Positions 9,901-15,714 of a DNA stretch of 64,000 nucleotides are shown here, one piece after another; position 1 is the stretch's first letter; every line of letters begins with the position of its first letter. The stretch is from Flavobacterium potami. Lineage in GTDB: Bacteria; Bacteroidota; Bacteroidia; Flavobacteriales; Flavobacteriaceae. The stretch lies in assembly GCF_020026915.1 (NCBI RefSeq), contig NZ_JAINUY010000010.1:54923-118922 (forward strand), read 5' to 3'. The position numbers and the translations under genes were made by a program. The notes under the pieces were generated by a model. The model made no database searches. It worked only from the letters and a program-made list of their open reading frames with translations, and was not told the origin of the DNA.

Positions 9901-10856
9901 TTACTGTCATTGCTAACGCACAAACTAAAGTATACAACACTGCAGATCCAGTATTTACTTATACAGCAACAGGTTTTACAAATAGTGATACAAACGCTGT
10001 TATTACTGGTCAGCTTTCTAGAGAAGCAGGAGAAAATGTTGGAAAATATAACATTATACTAGGAACTTTAAATTCTGGCTCAAATTATACTATTGTTTTT
10101 ACAGGAGCAGAATTTGAAATTACCAAAGCCAATCAGGTGATTACTTGGAATCAAGTTTTAGAATATGGTTGTGATGATTCGACAGAAATAGTGTTAACCG
10201 CATCAAGTAACAGCGGATTACCAATTTCTTATACTATAGCAAATCCTCAAATAGGAACAATAGCTGGAAATGATCTTACTATTTTGAATTCAGGCAGTAC
10301 AACAATTACAGCCTCACAAAATGGAGATCAAAATTATAATGCTGCTGTTGTTGTCATTAAACCAATTGAAATTAGCCAAGCTGGACTTATAGTACAGCAA
10401 TGGGCAGATGTTCTTTTATTTGATAATAAATCTAATAATTTCGTTGCTTGGCAATGGTACAAAAATGGAAATCCAGTTTCTGGTGCAACGCGTCAGTATT
10501 ACAACGAAAATCAAGCTATAAATGGTTCTTATTTTGTTGTTGCAACAGACAAAAATGGAAATTCAATTAAATCTTGTCCAGTTGAAATAACAGGTACTGC
10601 TTTTTCAAAAAGTTTAAAAATTCATCCTAACCCAGTTAGACCATTAAATGAATTTACTTTAGAATGTGATTTTAGCGAATCTCAACTAAGTGGATCCGAG
10701 ATTACAATTTTTGATGTTTCAGGAAAATTAGTCCAAACTATTACGAATGCAAAACCTCAAAACCAAATCATCGCTCCTTCTCAGTCGGCTATATATGTTG
10801 TAGTTCTTTCTCTGAGCAATGGTCAGAAAAAAACAATCAACTTATTGGTTAAATAA
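3945..10856 (+). CDS. Giant SprB-repeat/MBG-repeat surface protein secreted by the type IX system
   Basis: A 2303-residue exported protein. Signal peptide 1-21; N-terminal domain about 22-190; Ig-like segments about 195-390 and 475-680; one divergent SprB-type repeat near 395-470 and twelve regular SprB repeats about 687-1590 (each begins like SCNGGSNGTATV and contains YSWAP and AGTYTVTVKDA); an HYR-like domain about 1600-1680; one MBG-like unit and four 78-residue MBG_2 repeats about 1684-2060; and a C-terminal type A sorting domain about 2222-2303 (LKIHPNPV ... EITIFDVSGKLV ... GQKKTINLLVK). Known SprB is a gliding-motility adhesin exported by T9SS. This protein shares its repeats but not its usual sprCDF neighbours, so I infer a cell-surface adhesin or filament rather than SprB itself. 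It is co-transcribed with three collar proteins and an OmpA-type protein. Confidence 0.88.
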   Translation: MKKIYTILFVIFLFSSSIFAQTTETFEDETANSTVFTDNGVSFNITSQTGGTFAIANYATKGWNGTTADNKFIDNSNSADIGIPVEFTIKSSGSSLFKLKSIYLLLRQSDLGTGAGSCTIKGKRNGSVVFTATSASGFNNSSSTNNGYTNIDFTTYGGADNSNTIIDEYVVTTTGTFEYVALDAMRWEKVTSLITTSSSFTTFTSCSGVPSAEQSFLVSGSNLNGNITVTAPTGYEVSTTSGSNFTSNLTLLQSGGTITSMPVYVRTTSSASNNSGNIILTSPGANATLAVTNSTTLRPTISQSPTSKTICQGSNTTFSVTATGANSYQWYQDVSGVITSVTDGGSSPAFSGATTRTLSVSNVNSTMSGYKYYCAVSNNSCTVNTSAATLTVPAKIETYIEAQTNVSIYGLSNGSARISVTGGVSPYFYSWSPTGGTGREATGLSAGTYFVTITDSTPNGLGGCSATQEVKITQPPGIIVSTSSLNNFTSCEGTTPTPQNFTVNGEGLTANLLISAPSGFEVATSSGGTYGSSISLTPTSGYISTRSIFVRLSNTATGSPLGYITLSSNNIPPKTVAVTGSVTPITTIDTNPTDVSICNNSNATFTAAVSNATSYKWQIKQGVQFNDILEGGVYSGTTTTTLTVTGATSALNNTQYRLVASGNCTPSIASSEATLWISNIAAATVQTNIACNGGNTGNLTVNPTGGVGTYTYLWSNGATTSSITNLIAGDYSVTVKDAVCEKVFNFTITEFPRLIATAGTVKNVSCNGGSNGTATVNVTGGTPSYTYSWAPFGGTAATATALTAGDYTVTVKDFYGCETKQDFTITQPTDPLIATASAQTNILCRGAATGSATVSVTGGSPSYTYSWSPFVGTGATVSNLTAGTYTVTVRDANLCQTTQTFTITEPASALTASPGAITNVKCKGYSTGQATVIVTGGTGDYTYSWAPYGGTNATATGLTAGTYTVTVKDANLCQTTQSFTIIEPSSALEASFGSQNNVSCNQGANGTATVKVIGGTGAYTYSWAPYGGTNATATGLSAGTYTVTVKDANLCQTTQDFTITQPTALVASFGSQTNVSCNGGTNGSATVNVTGGTSAYTYSWAPMGGTAATASGLIAGTYTVTVTDANNCHAIQSFTITQPTILDASISKTDVLCANTATGTATVKATGGSNTYTYVWSPSGGTAATATGLATGNYSCLITDANGCSITRNILVGQPPTLDAYPSQTNATCSVGGEASVSASGGVGAYSYLWTPGGATTSTVTNLAAGNYSCRITDGNGCTITKNFTITTTNTLVASTRQTDLLCNGSSTGSASVVPSGAPGPFTYVWSPSGGNGDTATNLAAGNYSVTITAGNGCSIVKNFTITEPPAIVITKTGQTNASCFNGTNGSLSVAVTGGTGSYTYKWAPSGGTAATATGLAAGTYTVTVKDANECVKTENYIITQPAALTPSITKTDVSCNGGSNGSATVNVTGGTGAYTYSWAPFGGTAATASGLTAGNYIVTIKDANLCQTTANVLISQPDLLNATAEKTDVTCLGASDGTATINAVGGTGAYTYSWAPYGGTASTATGLAPGTYTAIITDENGCFITKTVTINTTPDVTAPIPSVAVLPEITNYCAVLASQITIPTAIDNCVGAVNGTTTDTLNYNTPGTYTITWKYDDGNGNTTMQPQTVKVLGSPINAVTFSNAEFTYDGNPHSIEVANLPTGASVSYSGNNGVVNVGTYTITATITPASTSPHCSPVVLTANLVINKASLSIIANSQTKVYGSSDPALTYVANGFVNTDDANILGGKLTRVDGENVGTYTINQGTLSANNNYNIIYTSDKLTITPKAITVIANAQTKVYGSTDPALTYAANGFENGDNTSIITGTLTRVDGENIGTYTINQGTLSANNNYNIIYTADKLTITPKAITVIANAQTKVYGSTDPTLTYVANGFENGDNTSIITGSLTRAAGENTGNYTINQGTISAGNNYIINYTSDKLTITAKTLTVIANAQTKVYNTADPVFTYTATGFTNSDTNAVITGQLSREAGENVGKYNIILGTLNSGSNYTIVFTGAEFEITKANQVITWNQVLEYGCDDSTEIVLTASSNSGLPISYTIANPQIGTIAGNDLTILNSGSTTITASQNGDQNYNAAVVVIKPIEISQAGLIVQQWADVLLFDNKSNNFVAWQWYKNGNPVSGATRQYYNENQAINGSYFVVATDKNGNSIKSCPVEITGTAFSKSLKIHPNPVRPLNEFTLECDFSESQLSGSEITIFDVSGKLVQTITNAKPQNQIIAPSQSAIYVVVLSLSNGQKKTINLLVK
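6005..8715 (+). repeat. Coding tandem SprB repeats (12 units of about 70-80 codons)
   Basis: In-frame repeats inside the giant adhesin. Each unit starts with a Cys-Asn-Gly-Gly-like turn, has a central Tyr-Thr-Tyr-Ser-Trp strand and ends with a Gly-Thr-Tyr-Thr-Val-Thr-Val-Lys-Asp-Ala strand. Neighbouring units share long similar DNA stretches, for example those beginning near 6770 and 7010. Confidence 0.85.
9346..9771 (+). repeat. Near-identical 234-bp direct repeat encoding MBG_2 units
   Basis: About 190 bases starting at 9346 recur at 9580 with few differences, giving a 234-bp period (78 codons). The shared part encodes YTINQGTLSANNNYNIIY and VIANAQTKVYGSTDP. This is far closer than the flanking MBG units and indicates recent duplication or gene conversion. 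Confidence 0.85.
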
Positions 10857-10875
10857 AAATGGGATTTATTTTAAA

Positions 10876-12201
10876 ATGAAAAAAATGAAAATTAAAATCA
10901 CCTTAGCAATCCTAGTATTGTTTAATGTCACCATAAAAGCGCAGGAATTTAATGTAAAAATCAATGGAGGACCTTCTGGAATTCTATATGATAGTACTAT
11001 TGGAAACGGTAAACTAAAATTTGGCGGAGGAATTGGTCTTGGATACACTTATTTCTTTAGCAAAAACTGGGGAATTTCAACTGGTATTGATGTTGTTTAC
11101 AATCAAAATACATTTGAGCTTAATGATGGAAATACAATTTCTACTTATGAAATTGATGACCAGACTTCTGCATTTGAGTATCGTGTAACACCGACAAAAT
11201 ACAAAGAAGAACAGCATTTTATATCGGCAGCTATTCCGCTTCTTTTACAGTACAGAACAGCTTTTGCTTCACAAACACAATGGTATCTGGGAATTGGAGG
11301 AAAAATTCTCTTTCCAGGAAAACAAACTGTAAAAGCTTCTGCGTCTGAATTACAATTGAGCGGTTATTATCCAGATCTAAACTTACTAATCGATGACCTA
11401 CCAACTCACGGATTTGGTAGTGTATCAAACTGGCAGGATAAAACAACAGTAAATCTGGAGCCTTCCTTTTTATTAAGTGCAGAAACTGGTCTTACTTTCA
11501 AAATAAAAGAAAAGACGCAACTTTACACAGGTGTTTATATCGATTATGGTTTGTCCAATTTAGCAAAAGATATTCCAGATCTTAATATCGTTGCATATGA
11601 TCCAAACGGAATTGATAATATTCAGGCAAATGGTACAACTGGAAATAAAAAAATAATACAAGAAAGTCGTTATCTATCTGCAGGAATTCAGCTAAAATTA
11701 GGTTTTTCTTTAGCAAAAGACAAACAACAGCCAGTACAACCAATAACAGAAACTGTAGCTCAAACTGAGGCGCCAGTTCAAGAAGCACCTGTATCAAAGC
11801 AAAAAGCTGTTGAAGCAGTTCCGCAGAAAACTGAACTGACTGTAACGGAGAGAAATTACATTGAAAAACAACCTCTTGCCTTCGAAGAAATTGGTAATAC
11901 CAGTGTAACTCCTGAACTTTCTGTTCGATTAGATGAAATTGCAAAAATTCTAAAATCAAATAAAGACACTGATTTAAATATTACAGGATATACTTGTGAT
12001 ATTGGAACTGAAGCAAGAAATTTAGAAATCGGAATGCAGAGAGCACAAGCTGTTGCCGATTATCTAAAAAACAAAGGAATTGAATCGAACCGTATGCATT
12101 TATTCTCAAAAGGACAAAACGAACCTTTGGTTCCAAATACTCCAGCAGAGAATAAACCTCTTAATAGAAGAGTTACTCTTGTCTTAGTAGACGTAAAATA
12201 G
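10876..12201 (+). CDS. OmpA-family outer-membrane protein with N-terminal beta-barrel
   Basis: A 441-residue protein. I chose the ATG at 10876 because it gives a clean signal peptide (MKKMKIKITLAILVLFNVTIKAQ); an earlier in-frame start would overlap the adhesin gene. After the signal, residues about 25-280 look like an outer-membrane beta-barrel (alternating strands, GLGYTYFFSKNWGISTGIDV, TGVYIDYGLSNL). A Gln/Pro/Ala-rich linker follows, and the C-terminus is an OmpA peptidoglycan-binding domain (about 350-440) with NITGYTCDIGTEARNLEIGMQRAQAV and the NRRVTLVLV end. It is the last gene of the collar/adhesin operon, 19 bases after the adhesin stop, and probably anchors that system to the cell wall. 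PorP/SprF proteins usually take this position beside SprB-like adhesins, so an OmpA type is unusual. Confidence 0.85.
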   Translation: MKKMKIKITLAILVLFNVTIKAQEFNVKINGGPSGILYDSTIGNGKLKFGGGIGLGYTYFFSKNWGISTGIDVVYNQNTFELNDGNTISTYEIDDQTSAFEYRVTPTKYKEEQHFISAAIPLLLQYRTAFASQTQWYLGIGGKILFPGKQTVKASASELQLSGYYPDLNLLIDDLPTHGFGSVSNWQDKTTVNLEPSFLLSAETGLTFKIKEKTQLYTGVYIDYGLSNLAKDIPDLNIVAYDPNGIDNIQANGTTGNKKIIQESRYLSAGIQLKLGFSLAKDKQQPVQPITETVAQTEAPVQEAPVSKQKAVEAVPQKTELTVTERNYIEKQPLAFEEIGNTSVTPELSVRLDEIAKILKSNKDTDLNITGYTCDIGTEARNLEIGMQRAQAVADYLKNKGIESNRMHLFSKGQNEPLVPNTPAENKPLNRRVTLVLVDVK

Positions 12202-12222
12202 ATTATCCAACTTCCAAAAATT

Positions 12223-12270
12223 AAAGCCTGAAAGAAGAGATTCAATTCTCTTTTTTCAGGCTTTTTCTTT
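12223..12270 (+). terminator. Terminator of the collar/adhesin operon
   Basis: Long hairpin: AAAGCCTGAAA with AGAGA on the left arm pairs with TCTCT and TTTCAGGCTTT on the right arm around a short TTCAAT loop, followed by TTTTCTTT. Confidence 0.85.
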
Positions 12271-12327
12271 GAATAGATATTTCAGACTTATTCATCGCAT
12301 AATATAAAAAAATAAATATTCAACAGT

Positions 12328-12341
12328 ATGATTTGAATCAT
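12328..12341 (+). promoter_or_regulatory. FNR-like palindrome upstream of nadA operon
   Basis: ATGATTTGAATCAT contains TGAT-N4-ATCA, the core of the FNR consensus TTGAT-N4-ATCAA. It lies 132 bases before the nadA start, and the downstream genes (Fe-S quinolinate synthase, Fe-S repair, anaerobic ribonucleotide reductase) are those expected of an oxygen- or NO-responsive Crp/Fnr regulator. Confidence 0.55.
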
Positions 12342-12387
12342 GTTTTGAAAGAAATGATGATGATACATTTACCCTATTAAAAATTAT

Positions 12388-12401
12388 ATGCTTTAAAGCA
12401 T
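12388..12401 (+). promoter_or_regulatory. Second 14-bp perfect palindrome upstream of nadA
   Basis: ATGCTTTAAAGCAT is a perfect palindrome whose start is exactly 60 bases after that of the FNR-like box. It has the same length and outer ATG/CAT ends but a GC instead of GAT half-site, so it may bind a different regulator or be fortuitous. Confidence 0.3.
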
Positions 12402-12472
12402 TTCAAAACATACTAAATCAATACCAAAAATTATTTCTGTAATAAAATGCAGAAAGAAATTAAAACCAAAAA

Positions 12473-13405
12473 ATGGACAAGAACTTTTTAATACAGGAAA
12501 TCATCCGATTAAAACAAGAAAAAAATGCTGTTATCCTGGCTCATTATTACCAGAATGAGGAAATTCAGGAAATAGCAGATTTTATCGGAGACAGTCTTGA
12601 ATTATCTAAAAAAGCGCAACATACCAATGCCGATGTTATTGTTTTTGCGGGAGTTCATTTTATGGCAGAAACGGCTAAGATTTTAAACCCAAACAAAAAA
12701 GTATTACTTCCAGATTGGGAGGCTGGCTGTTCGTTGGCTGACGGTTGTGATCCAAAAGATTTTAAGTTGTTTAAAGAGCAATATCCCGATCATGTTGTAG
12801 TGACATATATTAATTGTTCTGCCGAAATAAAAGCCATGAGCGATTTGGTTTGTACTTCGGCGAATGCCAAAAAAATAATCGGGTCTATTCCCGAAGAACA
12901 AAAAATCATATTTGCTCCGGATGAGAATTTAGGTAATTATCTCAAAAAAGAAACCAAACGTGACCTCGTCTTATGGAAGGGCTCTTGCATTGTGCACGAA
13001 GCCTTTTCATTAGACAAATTGATTGAAATCTATAATAAGAACCCGAATGCCAAAATAGCAGCGCATCCAGAATCTGAAAGTCATATTTTGAAAGTGGCAC
13101 ATTACATCGGTTCTACATCGGGCATAATTAATTTTATTAAAACGGATCCTGCTTCCGTTTTCATTGTGGCTACAGAAGCCGGTATCCTGCATGAGCTTTC
13201 TAAAGCGGTACCTGATAAGACGTTGATTCCGGCTCCTTCCACAGAAGACAACAGTTGTGCCTGCAGCGAATGTGCTTTCATGAAAATGAATACGCTCGAA
13301 AAATTGTACAGATGCCTTAAATATGAAAATCCGGAAATGAAGATTACCGAAGAGCTCAGAATGGAAGCTTTAAAACCAATTGAAAGAATGCTTGAATTAT
13401 CATAA
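12473..13405 (+). CDS. nadA: Quinolinate synthase NadA
   Basis: Condenses iminoaspartate with dihydroxyacetone phosphate to quinolinate in de novo NAD synthesis; cytosolic, with an oxygen-sensitive [4Fe-4S] cluster. At 310 residues the length is typical. The N-terminus has AVILAHYYQNEEIQEIADF and GDSLELSKKA. The three expected cluster cysteines are in DWEAGCSLADGC, SDLVCTSANA and CACSECAFMKMN, and the conserved PDENLG and HPE motifs are present. nadB follows after 27 bases, and the next gene encodes an Fe-S repair protein, which fits a cluster-dependent enzyme. An FNR-like palindrome lies upstream. Confidence 0.97.
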   Translation: MDKNFLIQEIIRLKQEKNAVILAHYYQNEEIQEIADFIGDSLELSKKAQHTNADVIVFAGVHFMAETAKILNPNKKVLLPDWEAGCSLADGCDPKDFKLFKEQYPDHVVVTYINCSAEIKAMSDLVCTSANAKKIIGSIPEEQKIIFAPDENLGNYLKKETKRDLVLWKGSCIVHEAFSLDKLIEIYNKNPNAKIAAHPESESHILKVAHYIGSTSGIINFIKTDPASVFIVATEAGILHELSKAVPDKTLIPAPSTEDNSCACSECAFMKMNTLEKLYRCLKYENPEMKITEELRMEALKPIERMLELS

Positions 13406-13432
13406 ATGCAATAACGCTAAAATCAAAATAAC

Positions 13433-14947
13433 ATGCTTAAAACAGATATATTGATCATCGGTTCTGGTATTTCGGGATTATTTTTTGCCATGAAAACAGC
13501 AAAAAAACGCCCAGATTTATCTATTGTTATAATGACGAAAGAAAGTGCTCAAAATACCAATACACAACTCGCTCAAGGCGGAATTGCTGTGGTGACTGAC
13601 CTTATAAAAGACAGTTTTAGCAAACACATTCATGATACGCTTCGTTCAGGAGGCGGATTGTGTGATAAGGAAATTGTCAATATGGTAATTAAACAAGCCC
13701 CAGAAAGACTTCAGGAATTAATAGAAATTGGAACTTCTTTCGATAAAAATGAAAAAGGACAATGGGATTTAGGTTTAGAAGGCGGGCATTCGCAACATAG
13801 AATATTACATCATAAAGACAGCTCCGGATTAGAAATTGAGCAAAAACTGCTCAAAATCATCAGGAAAATGCCAAACATCGAACTTTTAGAAAACCATCTG
13901 GTGATTGACCTGAATACAGAAGTAAAGCGGAATAAAACAATCTGTACCGGAGCATTTTTTTATGAAAAAAAACACAATAGAATAAAATACATCAGAACCA
14001 GATCTGTGGTTTTAAGTACAGGCGGATGTGGTCAGCTTTTTGAAAATACGACGAATCCAAAAATTGCAACGGGAGACGGAATAGCAATGGCAGCACGCGC
14101 AGGAGCAGAAATTGTTGACATGCAATATATACAGTTTCATCCGACGGCTTTATTTACTGGAAAAAAGAATCCGCTGTTTTTAATTTCTGAAGCTGTTAGA
14201 GGTTTTGGCGCTCATATCGTAAACGAAGACGGAAAACGATTTTTATTCAAATATGATATTCGAGGCGAATTGGCGACTCGTGATATGGTTTCAAATGCGA
14301 TCAGTAAAGAACTTCAATTGAGCGGAAAAGATCATGTTTATCTAGATTGTCGCCATTTGAATGCGGCTGAATTTTATGCTCATTTTCCTGTAATTGCCGC
14401 ACACTGTAATGAATTAGGAATAAAACCAGAAAAAGATTTAATACCGGTTGTTCCAGCGGCTCATTATCAATGTGGTGGAATAAAAGTAGATGAAAATGGT
14501 GCGACTTCTATAAAAAATCTTTACGCTGTGGGTGAATGTGCAAGGACAGGTTTGCATGGAAAAAACCGTCTGGCTTCCAATTCTCTTTTAGAAGCTTTGG
14601 TTTTTGCGCATCAGGCTTCAGAAAATGTAGACCGAACTATTGCCGAATTTACTTTTTCGAACAAAATATTAATTCCGAAGTTTCCTAAAGCAGAACAAAC
14701 CAATGATTATTATGCTTTTAACATTCTAAAAAATGAATTGCAAAAACTGGTAACGGCTTTTTATACGAGCGAAGAACGTGATGCCGATTTGGCTTTTGAA
14801 AAAATCAAACTGCTTAATAACAGCGCCATTGCATTAGTCAAAGATCATGAAATTACAATTCCGTTTATAGAATTTTCAAATATGATTGCGACGTCTCTAA
14901 TCATTATCAAACAATGTAAAGAAGCGGCAAACAAACAAATGTGCTGA
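13433..14947 (+). CDS. nadB: L-aspartate oxidase NadB
   Basis: FAD enzyme oxidising L-aspartate to iminoaspartate, the substrate of NadA encoded just upstream; it can use fumarate as acceptor without oxygen. 504 residues. N-terminal dinucleotide fold ILIIGSGISGLFFAMKTA; TQLAQGGIAVV; substrate region GLEGGHSQHRILHHKD; QFHPTALF; EAVRGFGAHIVNEDGKRF; VPAAHYQCGGI; and the flavin-binding VGECARTGLHGKNRLASNSL, all hallmarks of the succinate dehydrogenase/aspartate oxidase family. The usual C-terminal helical domain is present. nadC is not seen in the window. It is 27 bases upstream of ric and surely in the same transcript. Confidence 0.97.
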   Translation: MLKTDILIIGSGISGLFFAMKTAKKRPDLSIVIMTKESAQNTNTQLAQGGIAVVTDLIKDSFSKHIHDTLRSGGGLCDKEIVNMVIKQAPERLQELIEIGTSFDKNEKGQWDLGLEGGHSQHRILHHKDSSGLEIEQKLLKIIRKMPNIELLENHLVIDLNTEVKRNKTICTGAFFYEKKHNRIKYIRTRSVVLSTGGCGQLFENTTNPKIATGDGIAMAARAGAEIVDMQYIQFHPTALFTGKKNPLFLISEAVRGFGAHIVNEDGKRFLFKYDIRGELATRDMVSNAISKELQLSGKDHVYLDCRHLNAAEFYAHFPVIAAHCNELGIKPEKDLIPVVPAAHYQCGGIKVDENGATSIKNLYAVGECARTGLHGKNRLASNSLLEALVFAHQASENVDRTIAEFTFSNKILIPKFPKAEQTNDYYAFNILKNELQKLVTAFYTSEERDADLAFEKIKLLNNSAIALVKDHEITIPFIEFSNMIATSLIIIKQCKEAANKQMC

Positions 14948-14974
14948 ACCAAAAATTAATCTATACCTCCCATT

Positions 14975-15706
14975 ATGAAACTATCAAATAAAAGTACCAT
15001 TGGCGAAATCGTAGCAGATGATTTCAGAACAGCAGCTGTTTTTACCAAATACCACATTGATTTTTGCTGCAAAGGCTATCGAACTATTCAAGAAGTCTGC
15101 AAAAAAAGAGATATCGACGAAATTGTTTTAATAGAATACATTCGAGATGCCAAAAGAAACACAGCCAATCAATCTTTTGATTATAAAACATGGCCTGTTG
15201 ATGTAATTGCAGATTATCTCACCAAAACACATCATCGTTATATTGAAGAAAAAGGCCCCGTTATCCTTCAGTATTTAACCAAATTAGCTGGTGTTCATGG
15301 ACCAATACATCCTGAATTGCATGAAATTCATACAATTTTCTCTAAGTCATTTTTGGACTTAACCGCTCATATGAAACGAGAAGAAATGGTTGTTTTTCCT
15401 TTCATTATAAAAATGAAAAATGCACAAAGCAAAGGAACTGATTTAGATACGCCTCCTTTTTTAAGCATCGAAAATCCGATTGCAACTTTGAAAGAGGATC
15501 ATGAAACAACAAGTGAGCGCTTTAGAAGAATTGCAGCCTTAACCAACAATTATACACCACCAACCGAATCTTGTAATACGTATAAAGTGGCTTTTGCCAT
15601 GCTGGAAGAATTTGAAAAAGATTTACGAAAACATATTCATTTAGAGAATAATACCTTATTTCCGAAAGCAATCGAACTGGAAAAAACTTTTGAAAAAGTA
15701 CTGTAA
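14975..15706 (+). CDS. ric: Iron-sulfur cluster repair di-iron protein (RIC/ScdA/YtfE)
   Basis: Repairs Fe-S clusters damaged by nitric oxide or oxidants; cytosolic. 243 residues. Residues about 1-60 are the ScdA_N (DUF542) domain with STIGEIVADDFRTAAVFTKY and the DFCCKGYRT cysteine motif. The rest is a hemerythrin-like four-helix bundle whose likely di-iron ligands are in THHRYIEEK, GVHGPIHPELHEI, HMKREEMVVFPFI, KEDHETTSERF and HIHLENNTLFPKA. It lies between nadB and nrdD, 8 bases before the latter, tying Fe-S protection to an anaerobic or nitrosative programme. Confidence 0.93.
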   Translation: MKLSNKSTIGEIVADDFRTAAVFTKYHIDFCCKGYRTIQEVCKKRDIDEIVLIEYIRDAKRNTANQSFDYKTWPVDVIADYLTKTHHRYIEEKGPVILQYLTKLAGVHGPIHPELHEIHTIFSKSFLDLTAHMKREEMVVFPFIIKMKNAQSKGTDLDTPPFLSIENPIATLKEDHETTSERFRRIAALTNNYTPPTESCNTYKVAFAMLEEFEKDLRKHIHLENNTLFPKAIELEKTFEKVL

Positions 15707-15714
15707 ACACATTT

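Noticed and set aside
10819..10875. Longer start for the OmpA-type gene
   Set aside because: It would overlap the adhesin gene and precede the signal peptide with a polar stretch.
11582..11959. Minus-strand Leu/Gln-rich frame opposite the OmpA gene
   Set aside because: Low-complexity shadow of the Gln/Pro/Ala-rich linker with no start context.
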